Source: Diabrotica undecimpunctata
Lineage: Eukaryota; Arthropoda; Insecta; Coleoptera; Chrysomelidae
Length of the DNA stretch: 64,000 nt
Reading direction: 5' to 3'
Assembly (NCBI RefSeq): GCF_040954645.1
Contig: NC_092803.1
Location: 81,320,263-81,384,262, forward strand
Part shown: one piece after another, positions 10,420-21,299 of the stretch
Layout of the letters: each line of letters starts with the position of its first letter
Position numbering within the stretch: position 1 is the stretch's first letter
Notes under the pieces: generated by a model
Told to the model about the DNA's origin: nothing
The model's input: the letters and a program-made list of their open reading frames with translations, nothing else
Databases searched by the model: none
Program-made: the position numbers and the translations under genes

Positions 10420-12620
10420 AATAGATAAAAACGACAGAAAGTAAAGAAAGAGGTGGAATCGGTCGAAACTAAATACAGATAATGCAAACAGAAAATTCTG
10501 CACTAAATTGGAAGAAAAACTACTAGTCCTAAAACCATCAAACATAGATAAAACATGGGAAGACATAAAAGATAGTATCTTAACAACAGCAGAGGAGACG
10601 ATAGGACTAATGGAAGACAATAAAAGAAAGGATTGGTACGATGAAGAATGCGAGCAAGCTAGTAAAGACAAGGACAAAGCAAGACACAGGTGGGTGGCCA
10701 CAGGGAAACAAGAAGATCTCCTACACTATAAAGAGAAGAAGAAAGAGTCAGAAAAATGCTGCAAAACAAAAAAGAAGACATGGATCGAAGAATTACTGCA
10801 GGAACTCGAAGCCAATAGTAATGACAATGCAAGACTATACAAATACATAAAATCACAGAGAAAAAAAGAGATACCGGCAAATATTGGAAAAATGGAATGG
10901 GAAACACACTAAAGAGAACTGTTTAAAAACAAAGACGAGGCTGAAAATGCAGAAAATGAAGAACAAACAGAAAATAGGAATGGAGAACAATCAGAGCCTC
11001 CCTCATACAGCGAAGTATTGTCGACCATAAACAGATTAAAGACAAGGAAAGCAGCAGGACCAGACGACATTATAAATGAGTTCTTCAAGAAAGGGGGAGA
11101 GGAACTAGCCCACAGAATCCACAACCTAATAGAACGAATATGGGAAGAAGAACGCATGCCGAACGACTGGAATTGTGGTCTGATAACACCAATCCCTAAA
11201 AAAGGCGACAAGACGAAATGCACTAACTACAGGGGAATCACGTTATACAATGTACAAAATATTAACTTATTTTATTAGACAAAGAATAGAAAAAGAAACT
11301 AGAACAAAAATAGGTGAATACCAACATGGATTCAGAGAAGGTAAGTCAACAATAGATGCAATACACATTGTAACGCAAATCGTCGAAAAAAGTTACGAGC
11401 ACGAAGTAGATCTACATATACTGTTTATTGACTACAGGCAAGCTTTTGACAGTGTAATAAGTGAGGAGCTAATTAAGGATATGAATCAATAAGGCATCCA
11501 AGAAAAACTAATAAGTCTCACGAAAATGACGGTGAAGGAATCCAAGGCACGAATCTTAACAAGGGAAGGCCCATCAGATGAAGTACAAATGGAGGTAGGT
11601 GTCAAACAGGAAGACTCCCTGTCAACAACATTATTTAACATTGCCATAGAGGGAGCAGTAAGAGCAGCCAAAATTATGGGAACGATTATCGAATCTTCAG
11701 CCCAACTGATAGCGTATGCAGACGATATTGCACTGGTTACTAGAGATTTAAAAACCATGCAGAACATAATATTAATACTAGATAAAGAAGCAAAGAAGAG
11801 AGGGCTAGTAATAAACCAAAGCAAAACGAAATACCTCAAGTGTTCAAGAGAGAATACGAACATAGAGAAAGAAATTAAGCTTGGTGCATATACATTTGAA
11901 AGAGTACACCGTTTCAAATACCTGAGAGTGATAGTAAATGACAGAAATGATAGAACGGATGAAATAAATTAACGCATCCTACTGGGTAATAAAACGTACT
12001 GGAACTACCAAAAATTCTTGAAAGAAAAGCACATTAGTAAGAAAACCAAATTAAAAATTTACAAGACTGCAATTAGGCCAGTGATCACCTATGGTGCAGA
12101 GACGATGTGTCTAACACAAAAAGATGAAATGAGGTTGGAAATCTTAGAAAGAAAGATAATTCGATGAATAATGGGACCGGTGAGGATAAGTGTAGGCGAA
12201 TTTAGAAGATTAACCAATGAAGAAATTAAAGAAGTCATCGAGGGTGAAGACATAATCAAGTCCGTGAAGACGCAAAGGCTCAGGTGGCTGGGACACACAG
12301 AAAGAGCTAACCCAGACTCTACCCTAAAGCGAATAACTGGATGGAGACCAACAAAAAAGAGACCAAAGGGGAGACCCAAAACAAGATGGAGAGATTAAGT
12401 CTTATGAGACATAAAGAAGCTGAGAATCTACAATTGGAAGGAGCGCTGTAAGGACCGGAAAGAATGGAGGAAAATTGTAGACAGGACCAAGTTACACACG
12501 CTGCTATAATAATAAAAAAAAAACAACAGCGGACTGATTCTCCGCAATAAATAAATCAGAGAGCCCAAAAGAGCGGCAAACACTCCGCCAGGAGTGAATA
12601 AGCCATGATGATGATGTAAA
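10420..12620 (+). pseudogene. LINE reverse transcriptase, 5'-truncated
   Basis: Long remnant of a non-LTR ORF2. In order: endonuclease-RT linker with RKDWYDEECEQA (10508 on); RT entry INRLKTRKAAGPDDI (11025-11070); CTNYRGITLYN; YQHGFREGKSTIDAIH; LFIDYRQAFDSV (11420-11460); GVKQEDSLSTTLFNIAIEG; AYADDIALVTR (11712-11745); the HRFKYL thumb region; TYGAE; RLRWLGHTERA (12280-12310) and RPKGRPKTRWRD (12362-12397). The 3' end is CCATGATGATGATG near 12603-12617, the same type of tail as the copy at position 832. Breaks include stops near 10909, 11276, 11489, 11970, 12165 and 12396 and a frame change near 11250. The usual QGD of the GVRQGD box reads QED. The endonuclease domain is missing, so it is a 5' truncation. 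Confidence 0.9.
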
Positions 12621-12624
12621 ATAG

Positions 12625-13610
12625 GCTTTAAACACAATTTCTGGTAACATTTTTAATGTGCATTACTCGAGTTTCTGAGTTATCCGTAGTAAACAAATAA
12701 ATCTGTAATTGTACATATCATTTTAATAATTTAATAGAAAAGCAAAACCGCACGCCTATGGCTGCTTACGTGTCTTTGCGTTTTTTTGTTTATTGCCAGT
12801 GCATCTATAACTTAAATTTAGTATAGATACTTATATGTTTGTATCTTGAGGTAACCATTGAGTTCTGAATAGCAGCTACAGTTATTATTGCATGGTCGAC
12901 CATGTGCTGTGGAAAGTCTTTAACGAGGCTCAGGAAGTTCTACCCATGTGATTTCGATTATGTCCCACCAAAAGGTGAACAAATAAAATAAATAAGGCTA
13001 AGAATACTAAAAAAATTAACCGTGTATTAGCAATCACATGTTTTAAAATAAGTCCTTGCCATGTGAAGATTGAAAATAATTACAATATTAAATAGCAAAT
13101 AGAAAAGTGACAAGGATAAAATGGATATAATAATCATTAAACAAATAAGGTAAATTATATTAAATATACTAACTAAATATGAGACGAATTATAATGTTAA
13201 AAGAAAAATATGTGAAGGAGGTTATGTATGTGTAAAACAAAAGTCAAGTTATAAAAAACAGATATATAAAAAAATTGATCAACTAGAAATAAAAGTACTC
13301 ACCCCAGGAAAAGATTTATTTATAAAAATGAATTTTGAATCTAAGGTCTAATTTTAATTAGCAAAAGACAATATAAAAACTAATCTCTCTTTTTATAAAA
13401 TTATCCCTTCTTCAGCAATGAAGTGTCATGACAGGGCACAGTTTTCAACTGACATCTCGTCTATTGAAGTGAAGCATAGAAATTTATATGGTCTATGTCT
13501 GTGACTGGAGTAAAATACAGAAATTATAAATAAAATAAATGAACATTGAAAATGAAAAATAAAGATTAAATATTTAAGGAAAAAGACAGTTAAGATTTGA
13601 TTTTACGTAT
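12625..13610. other. AT-rich spacer, nothing recognised
   Basis: Holds a 14-bp perfect palindrome CATGGTCGACCATG at 12891-12904, probably chance. No gene seen. Confidence 0.4.
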
Positions 13611-13614
13611 AGTG

Positions 13615-13681
13615 CGTCTGTATATCCACTTATACGTATTTCACCCTAAAAGGGATCATCAGAGACGGATATTCACAGACG
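13615..13681 (-). ncRNA. Type I hammerhead ribozyme
   Basis: Read on the minus strand. The core CTGATGA (13656-13662) is followed by stem II CCCT-TTT-AGGG flanked by a T/T mismatch, then GAAA (13639-13642). Stem III is the palindrome ATACGTAT (13632-13639), only 4+4 bases, and then A as the cleavage-site base (13631). Stem I closes around this: CT with AG, an internal loop, ATATCC with GGATAT (6 bp), a GA bulge, and CGTCTGT with ACAGACG (7 bp; 13675-13681 with 13615-13621). All conserved core bases are present. A tiny palindromic stem III is typical of hammerheads in Penelope-like elements and retrozymes, where dimers are thought to cut. Predicted cut between 13631 and 13630. Confidence 0.85.
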
Positions 13682-13768
13682 TTCTGAACGTGAAAATAAA
13701 TCTTTCCTGTCTTGAGAAGCAACTTTAACATGGCTTCGTATGGACGCAAATAGTGACATCTGATAATA

Positions 13769-14146
13769 AATCCGTAAACTAATTTTTCGAAACCAAATTT
13801 AGATTTATGCTTTAATCTGTGCCTTCTAAGAATTGGAAGGCAAAACAGACGTTGATAAAGATGTTATTAGAGACATGAGGAATCTAAAATTGTATTCCAC
13901 AACATATCTTCTCAACTAAGCAAAAATCCTTAGCGTTCCTTTTATTCCGGTATACTATTTAGGTGTGCTAGAAACCAATTCGCTAAGGATTTTTGCTTAG
14001 TTGAGGAGATATGTTGTGGAATGCAATTTTAGATTCCTCATGTCTCTAATAACATCTCTATCAACGTCTTTTCGCCTTTCAATTCTTAGAAGGCACAGAT
14101 TAAAGCATAAATCTGAATTTGGTTTCGAAAAATTAGTATACGGATT
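13769..14146. repeat. Foldback repeat with ~167-bp arms
   Basis: Left arm 13769-13935 and right arm 13981-14146 are inverted copies with only about nine differences, separated by a 45-bp spacer. The arms run from AATCCGTA-ACTAATTTTTCG inward to CTTAGCG. No clear protein is encoded. The hammerhead ribozyme lies 87 bp outside the left arm and points away from the centre. This is the same polarity as in the 31-kb foldback. On the right the symmetry stops at 14146, just before LINE sequence begins. Confidence 0.9.
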
Positions 14147-14189
14147 AAATATTTAGTTGATTGAAGAGTTGAATGAAAAGTTTTAAAAG

Positions 14190-15250
14190 AATAGTAATAT
14201 GAAAGATAAAGTTAATAGGTCAATAAAATTTAAAAAAATTGAAATGAAATAATTTTTTAAAGAAGAATAACAAACATGTGACATTTGTAACGTTACACAT
14301 CTCCATAGTATTTGTCTGAGAACTGTGTCGTATGCCTTTATAAGATCTACAAATACCAAATATAGCTCTATTTTTTTCTCTCTGTATTTATTTATTAACT
14401 GTCTCAAAGCAAACAAGGCATCCATTGTTCTCTTTCCTAACATAAACCCAAACTATTCTTCTCCTATAGATGTCTCTCTCCATAATCTTTTTTTTACAGT
14501 TCTCACCTAAATTTATAGTTTATAGTTCTCTCTATAGTTCTTACAGTCCTGAATTACCCAATTATCTTTATACAATAATACTATCACACACTCTCTCCAT
14601 ACATTGGTCATCCTTTCTGCTTGAAATATCCAACTTATTATTTGCCACAAAATATCAACCTCTTTCTCTCTTCAAGCCTTCCAAACCTCCACAGGTATTC
14701 CATCAGATCTTTCTGTTCTACCATTCTTCATCATATTTAACGCATCGACCACCTAATCTCTCGCTATCCCCGGTATTACATTCTCATTAGGGATCCCATC
14801 TCTATCTACTCCTCTCCTTAACGCTCTTCCATCCGCACTCCTAATCTGCCGCGCGTGGGTCAAGTCCTTTGTCTCTTGCTTTTGTAATGCTGTATAACCT
14901 TTTCATTCTCTCGGGTGTTTCCAACTCTTCCTACAACTGTGTATATTATCTTTTGATAGCAGTAGCTACAGCGCGTTTTGGTCTTCTCTTTTCTACCGTG
15001 TAAATATCTTTATCTTCCTCTGTTTAAGACCTGTCATACCTCTTTCTAGTCTTTTTCTTCTCTCTAACCTTTGCTTCACTTAATCGTTCCACCACCTAGT
15101 TTCCTTTTCTCTTAAAGGCCCTTTACCAGATATTTTTCCTACCATTTTCTCTCCCACTCATATCACAATTTTGCTGTTTGATTCCACCAGTCATTTACCG
15201 TATCTTTTTTCTCAAGCCCTTTCAGCACTCTACTCTTAATTCCGTTTCCT
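14190..15250 (-). pseudogene. LINE reverse transcriptase fragment
   Basis: Read on the minus strand from right to left: linker remnants with WWNQTAKL, then DGIPVEVWKA and SWIFQAERMTNVWRECVIV (about 14590-14740), CKNYRE, FGFMLGKRTMDALFALRQL (about 14400-14445), and YLVFVDLIKAYDTV (about 14330-14375), the first catalytic RT motif. Sequence after LWRC loses similarity near 14290. Many stops interrupt the upstream part. No YADD box is present, so it is truncated at its 3' side as well. Confidence 0.8.
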
Positions 15251-15254
15251 TTAC

Positions 15255-16290
15255 CTCTCACCACTTTAATATATATGTTGTTAATATATATTAAGTTTTT
15301 AAAGTCCAGTAAATTTTATTTACCAAAAAAACTTCCAAAACCTATACCTTGATATTAACAAATTCTTAATTATTACATAGGCCACATACATTTGACTTAA
15401 ACGTTTTGATTTCATTCGTATTAATTGAATAATGACGCTTGTGAAAAGAACCATCGCTTCGAGTTTAAATACAATCATACAATTATCTGTACATATATCT
15501 CAACTTTCTTAAACGAATTATGTATATAGAATACTTATATCTTGAGTACATTTTTAATTAACCTCTAATATTATATAACAAAAAATATCTAACAGATCTG
15601 AACTTTTATTACGCTACTTGCTCGTGGGCTGCATTATATAAAACCTTACTAAATTGTTTTTTCTATCTGCACCATCTTCGTTCTGATTTAGCCGAAGAAA
15701 TACAGGACGACTAGCAGTATTTTGTGACAATAAAATGTTCACAACACGATGAAAGCTCAGATTTTTGCGTGACCAAGAAATACGTGTCAATGCCAGGAGA
15801 TATCAGCGCTGAACGAAATATTTTTATGAAAACCTTCATGATGGTTATCGGTCGCGTAGATTTAGTATAAAGTAAATATTATTGTGATGGTTTTCAAAAA
15901 CATTTTATGTAATAAAGAGTAAAAAGATATACAATTTTTATTTACAATAATAAAAAAATACATCAGAAAAATATCAAGACAGAATAACTAAAGGATAAAA
16001 ATTGTCACCATTATTAACATCTTTTAATTTTTTGTAAACTTAAGCTAGATCATGGGGTATATTACTCTTCTTTTTCTTATTTTTATAGTAACTTATATAT
16101 GTCTTCGCTGCGGTATTAATTTTGTTCCATATGTTTCTATCTATACATTTTATTCTACACTCTGGTATTCTATTAAAATTGTTGACCTTCTGTATCTTGT
16201 ATCACTTTTCTTTTTGTCCTTCTTCTGTGTATTTTCCCATTTGTGTGCAGTTTGTAATTATTCTATATCTGTCTTATTGTATATCGTCTG
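15255..16290. other. Spacer, nothing recognised
   Basis: AT-rich, with pyrimidine-rich short frames at 16052-16322 that encode only hydrophobic low-complexity peptides. Confidence 0.5.
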
Positions 16291-16326
16291 TAATTGAATC
16301 AGTGAGTGGAAAAACGATATAACTCC
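16291..16326. repeat. Left terminal inverted repeat
   Basis: 36 bp, 32 identical to the complement of 19911-19946. Core GTGAGTGGA then AAACGATATAA. Confidence 0.9.
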
Positions 16327-17129
16327 AAAAATTGACATTTCAAGCGAAGATAGCCAAATTGCTTTTTAACTATCGATCTATCAGCTGAGTGAGAGTCGTG
16401 ACAGGTACAATATCCATTAAGTATACGCTTTAAAAGCGAGGTACAATTTGGCATTGAGTGGAATAACGATACAACTCCTATCGTTCCTCCACTCAATATT
16501 GCGTAACGCGCATCATCGGCGGCAGTCACCTGATTATTATTATAATTCATTATTTAGGCTTGATCTTTGGAGTGTAAGGAGCTTGTGATATTTTAAGGTT
16601 TTATTAGTATTTAAGAAATTTTAAATGTCTAGCAGTGAAAATTCTGATACGGAGGGACTACAAAATAAGAGGGAAAGAAGGTGTCCAGAAACTTGGAAGA
16701 AAAATGAAAGAAAGAATGCTCGTCTTTTTGGACTTCAATACACAACTGCAACTGGAAAAGTAGTTAACAAAATTGCCGTCAAAAGAGACTACACGTAAGT
16801 ATATTATGTTTAATAATATTGGTTTGTAGAGAAAAAACACTTTAAATTCGGGTACTTTTGACATTCGACAGAAAATGTAAATATTCCTAAGCTTATGTTT
16901 ATTCTAATTATCGAGCAAAAGGTTTGGTTTCATAAACACATGAAAAAGTTGTACCAATATAACAAAAAAACTTCTAGATATGCCAGCATGTATTTAATTG
17001 AACCCCAATTATTTAAAGTGAGTAGTCTACTATACCTCAACTTTTTTTTCAGTTGTAAAAATAAATGCATGTCAAAGCTTACGATGGATGAAAAATGTGG
17101 TGTTTTAAAGACTTTATATGAGAAAGGTT

Positions 17130-17356
17130 AGGAAAAGAATAGGAGAAAGGTCAGATAGCCAAGCGGGCTCGGTGTACAGAAAAACAAAAAGTCTAACGCA
17201 GCAGTTTAAAATTCTAGATGAATCTGCGGCTTAGACTAGAATATGCTGGTGTCTGATCGGCTTATGTTGGAGCAGTACGGCAAGAGATAAGGGCTTGCGG
17301 CTCGGTGATACTCCTCCATAGATCCCTACCGGAAGGGCGTGACGCCTAAAATACCG

Positions 17357-17414
<58 letters not shown>
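17130..17414 (+). mobile_element. tRNA-derived SINE with (TA)n tail
   Basis: The 285-bp insert is flanked by a perfect 15-bp target-site duplication TATATGAGAAAGGTT (17115-17129 and 17415-17429). Near its start it carries GATAGCCAAGCGGGC, which fits the RNA polymerase III A box (TRGYNNANNGG) of tRNA genes. A degenerate B-box-like CAGTTTAAAATTC follows about 45 bp later. The 3' tail is a run of TA from about 17358. Head with A/B boxes, unrelated body and simple-repeat tail is SINE architecture. It sits in the second exon of the SDSCPGQN transposon gene and splits the codons for YEKG-SKDEQD, so it is younger than that element. Confidence 0.88.
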
Positions 17415-17423
<9 letters not shown>

Positions 17424-18547
17424 AAGGTTCAAAAGACGAACAAGATGTCTATTTAAAATGAATAATGGAATGTAGGCAACACGTATGTAAAATGACTTTT
17501 CTTAATCTGCATTCGATCTCAAACTTTAGACTACAATGGCTAAATAGATTGTTTGTTTCTCAAAGTTCTCCTAGAGATCTGCGTGGTAAACATAATAATC
17601 GACCACATACTTTACGGCCTGAGGTTCTTTCAAAAATTCACCAACATATTGAATGGTTTCCTCAAAAAACATCTCACTACAGTTTAAAGTCATCACCTAT
17701 CTTGATTCTACCTTAAACGTTAAGATTATGTTTAATCTTTTATAAAACTATACCCAGACTTAGCAAGAAAATTTTGTATTGAAATTTGGGCGGCCTTACG
17801 TTGATGTTTGCGGACAATGCGAATCGTTGGGCACAAAACTTAAAGATGTGAATTTAAACGAAAACGCAAAGGGAGTTGCCGCTGTCGAATTAGTAGTCCA
17901 TAAATGAAGAGCTAACAAATTTTACTCAAAACTTAAGGAAATCTCTACCTTGTGCCATGAAAGAGAAGATGTTGGCGAAATAGTTTTTGACTATATTCAA
18001 GCTATGCCCTTGCCTGTTACCCCTGTGCAAGAAATGTTTTATTACAGACAGTTATGGTTATATGGGTTCTAAATACACGATTTTTTAAAACAGTACTGGA
18101 CATTTTTATACATACTATGAAGGACAAACAGTGAAAGGCCCCAATGAGGTGTGTACGTTTGTTAATGATTATGTACAGAGGATGCCACCAGAGATTCATG
18201 AGCTTTACATATTTTCTGATAGTTGTCCGGGCCAAAACCGGAACAACACTGTATTATACAGATATTTATTAGCTCTTGCAGCTTCAAAGCGGTTTCGTAA
18301 AATTTTTCACTAATTTCCATTGCGTGGTCACTCTTTTTTGTCGTGTGACAGGGACTTTCGAACTTTGAAAAGAGTGGTAAGAACATACGATAGAATATAT
18401 CTTCCAGAAGATTACTAAAAGATTATGCTGTCTTGTCGCAAATTAAAGCCGCTTACGATTTCAACAATATGTCATAAAGACATAATTGACTACAAAAATT
18501 GGTGGCCGAACCACTACAAAAAAATCACCCAGTCTTCCGATGGAACA

Positions 18548-19245
18548 TTGCAATGAGTGCGTGCCCTCCAAATACTAAGACCTGGCAGGACCCTGGGCTA
18601 CCTATCTTTCGACATACGCCCGTAGCGAAACCTCTGCCCCTACGAGTCCGACACCAAAGTGAACGTGCCACGCGGCGCGCACCTAGACGTCCCGTGGGTA
18701 CCCCGTGGGGTTACCACGACACGTCCACTATACGCGGCCCGTGGGGGCTCCACCTTCCCCGTAGTACCTGTGTTGTGAGTACCTTGCCTACCCGTTACTC
18801 CCACACCACGGGCGGGCAGGTTCGGCAGGCGGAGGAATTTCCACCTCACACGTAGACAGGTCGCCGCCGAGGATCTCTCCTCTACCACTCTTGGATCTCC
18901 CGGTGGGTACGTGCCGGGACACCTACACCACTCCTGACCGCCGTCAGGAGAGGTATATCCACACCCCTCCTGACCGAGGTCAGGAGAGGTATTTACGGGC
19001 CCAGCTCGTTCAACCTCACCAGGCTCTTTTGGAATGAGAGTAGAGTGGTCCCACGAGAGTCTCGTCTCGGATACTAGGAATGTAGACCGGTGACCGTGTC
19101 GCCGAAGCGACCGTGTGCGTTTCTACCAACCCGACACCTCAAACGACGGCTCTCCACCTCCCTATTCCTACCCATTAGTCGCCTCTTACGACAGGCAGGG
19201 CTTTCTGACTCCGGCCGTATTCTTATCTCCGCGAGCCGGACGGAG
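18548..19245. mobile_element. GC-rich 698-bp insertion with 14-bp target-site duplication
   Basis: Flanked by perfect direct repeats CTTCCGATGGAACA (18534-18547 and 19246-19259), so it is a distinct insertion into the SDSCPGQN transposon gene, which resumes with KDKFII after it. Its base composition is clearly GC-rich in a window that is otherwise AT-rich. No long convincing protein is seen. It carries two tandem hairpins at 18931-18950 and 18967-18986. Near the end is TTACGACAGGCAGGG followed by TATTCTTATCTCC, a word pair I associate with 3' ends of some arthropod non-LTR elements. A 14-bp duplication also fits target-primed insertion. A 5'-truncated LINE or a SINE is likely. Confidence 0.75.
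18931..18986. repeat. Two tandem perfect hairpins in the GC-rich insert
   Basis: CTCCTGAC-CGCC-GTCAGGAG (18931-18950) and CTCCTGAC-CGAG-GTCAGGAG (18967-18986). Both have 8-bp perfect stems, 4-base loops and a shared AGGTAT flank, 36 bp apart. Function unknown. Confidence 0.9.
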
Positions 19246-19910
19246 CTTCCGATGGAACAAAAGATAAATTTATAATATCACATTACAGGCAATTTACTTA
19301 TGATAGTTCTACACCAGGGTACGTCACAACTAGCAATTATGTTGGAGGATTCATCACAAGCAGTTTCAAGTTAGTCAAACCTAAAGCAACCCAAATTTTA
19401 TCAACCAATCCTGCATACACTAAAACATTAACAAGCAATATAAAAAAATTGATAATCTTAAAAATGTAATGCGGTATATGATAGGAGAAGTTTTGGAATT
19501 TTATTATCACATTACGTCAAGGAAAAGCACCAATGTTGACGCTGAGGTGACTCAGGAAGGCCAATAAGTACCAGTTCTTTTAGGTCCTTTCAAAAATGAT
19601 AACGCTTTTACATTCTAAAAACTTATATGGCCAAATATCTTACAAGTAATATACGGTATTCAAATTTGTTGTTTTATTTTATTAATAACGTAAATATTTC
19701 AACGCATTTTTAATGTTGAGTAGAAAAACGTTATAACTTCAAGTGACGTTTGGGCGCGCATGTCGTTTATTAAAAAACAAATATAAATTTTTTCTTTACA
19801 TTCGTTTAAAGAATTTAATTGTCTTCAAACTTGCAATGTACATATTTCTTGTGTAATGTATACTTTTTAAAATAAACAGTTTTTTCAGGTTATGTCAAAT
19901 GCATGATATT

Positions 19911-19946
19911 GGATTTATATCGTTTATCCACTCACCGAGTCAATTA
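19911..19946. repeat. Right terminal inverted repeat
   Basis: Partner of 16291-16326 with four mismatches. Defines the outer limit of the SDSCPGQN-type transposon. Confidence 0.9.
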
Positions 19947-19949
19947 TAC

Positions 19950-20857
19950 TAGATACTATTGTTATGGACCTTCTTATTATATCTTCTATTCATTTTAATT
20001 ATTTTGTTTGTATATGTTTTACTATATTTCTTCTTTCAACGCTTCTTCTATTTCTGTGTTTCTTTTTAATATCCTTTCTCTCTCTCTCCTTCTCTCTATC
20101 TTTAATTATGTCTGGATTGGATCTAGGTTTTATGATTTTTTTTTGTAGTATTTTTATGTTAATTTATTATTTTTTATTCACTGGCATTGTTTCGTTTGTA
20201 TACGTTTATTATTGTGCATTTTATTATAAGGTCTTACCCTATCAAGCTATGCTACTTTAATATGGTGAGAGGACTTAAGCCAGCGAATTTCTACCAGAAG
20301 TCCAAGAGAATAAATGGCAACCAAAGTAAATGCATATTTTATTAAACCCAAACATACACTGCATTATTTGCATGTCCAAAAATTACTGCCATCAATCGTC
20401 TACTAAAGTCGCCAAGCCGCACCTTTCTTCAGAGCTGCTTTCGATAAGAAAATTACAAGAAAGTATAAACCTGTAACTTTCTTACCAAAAGTCAACAAAA
20501 TTACAAAACTACTCTAATACGGATTAGCCTGACAGTGATCCTCAAGAGCAACCATGACCAGATAGTGTTAAGAATGAAATAAGAGTCAGAAAAGATGCAT
20601 TAAAGCAACTTACATCTATGAAACAACATCTATCAAACTCCATGCGCGCTTTTTTTATGTAGAGTAAGAAATCTATGCAGGCTTATGTCCAGAGAAAATC
20701 AGAGGGTGAAAGCAGAATCAGCGCTGGTCGAAAAACTACCATAGGCGCAGTAAGCTGAACATCCAAAACATCAGCGGACCAAATCTTAGCGGATAAGAGG
20801 TAATTATGGGCATAACAGATATTAAAGTTATGACATGTTTCTTTTGTTAATCTGACC

Positions 20858-20860
<3 letters not shown>
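19950..20860. other. Spacer with a weak decayed coding trace
   Basis: Mostly AT-rich. A plus-strand stretch around 20525-20700 reads charged residues such as RVRKDALKQLTSMKQHL between stops and may be a decayed open frame. I do not recognise it. Confidence 0.35.

Positions 20861-20861
<1 letters not shown>

Positions 20862-20944
<83 letters not shown>
20862..20944. repeat. (AT)n microsatellite
   Basis: About 80 bp of pure TA repeat. Confidence 0.95.
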
Positions 20945-20949
<5 letters not shown>

Positions 20950-21166
20950 GTTAAACACATTATTTAGTTGTATTTATTAATTAAATTTACTATCAAATAA
21001 TATTTATTTATAATTTAATATTTAATTGAATCTGAATTTGACAAATTTGTCATAAGTAAACAACATATTTTTTGTTACTACGTTAACAGGTGGCGTTATG
21101 AGCAAACATAATAATTTATTGAATTTGTTTCAAATATATACAATAAAGAAATAATAAAATATATAC

Positions 21167-21171
<5 letters not shown>

Positions 21172-21259
<88 letters not shown>

Positions 21260-21266
21260 ATATATA
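21172..21266. repeat. (AT)n microsatellite
   Basis: About 90 bp of near-pure TA repeat next to the 3' side of the LINE fragment at 21.3-21.9 kb. The tyrosine-isoleucine frames read from it are artefacts. Confidence 0.95.
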
Positions 21267-21299
21267 TATTCAGGGATTCTACAGTAATCACTGTATCGG

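Larger units (their letters stand above)
16626..19470 (+). pseudogene. SDSCPGQN-family transposon protein, spliced, decayed
   Basis: Exon 1 (16626-16794) starts MSSSENSDTEGLQNKRERR and contains CPETWKKNERKNAR. It ends at GAC TAC AC with a consensus donor GTAAGT. An acceptor with a T-rich tract and CAG ends at 17052, and the joined frame gives DYT-CKNKCMSKLTMDEK. After the SINE it resumes GSKDEQDVY, then HTLRPEVLSKIHQHIEWFP (about 17605-17665), DVCGQCESLGTKLKDV (about 17800-17850), PVQEMFYYRQLWLYGF, then GPNEVCTFVNDYVQRMPPE and LYIFSDSCPGQNRNN (18131-18255), LRGHSFLSCDRDF (about 18318-18360), and after the GC-rich insert a C-terminal tail to about 19470. The SDxCPGQNxN and GHSF...CDRDF boxes recur in a large set of uncharacterised insect proteins known to me only as hypothetical. 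Acidic residues there could be catalytic; that is inference. Multiple stops and frameshifts. Confidence 0.72.
16291..19946 (+). mobile_element. DNA transposon of unplaced family (SDSCPGQN type) with 36-bp TIRs
   Basis: Terminal inverted repeats at 16291-16326 and 19911-19946 match at 32 of 36 positions; the start reads TAATTGAMTCRGTGAGTGGA in degenerate form. A second inner motif pair repeats part of the end: ATTGAGTGGAATAACGATA at 16453-16471, itself in a hairpin with 16479-16497, and GTTGAGTAGAAAAACG near 19715. Between the ends lies one gene on the plus strand with a spliced N-terminus. Two later insertions, a SINE and a GC-rich element, interrupt it. Without those the element is about 2.65 kb. 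I could not define a target-site duplication; TA is possible. I do not recognise the superfamily from the ends. Confidence 0.8.

Noticed and set aside
18499..18888. 118- and 82-codon frames in the GC-rich insert
   Set aside because: Long frames arise by chance in GC-rich DNA; the plus frame also crosses the insertion boundary at 18548 and no motif is seen.
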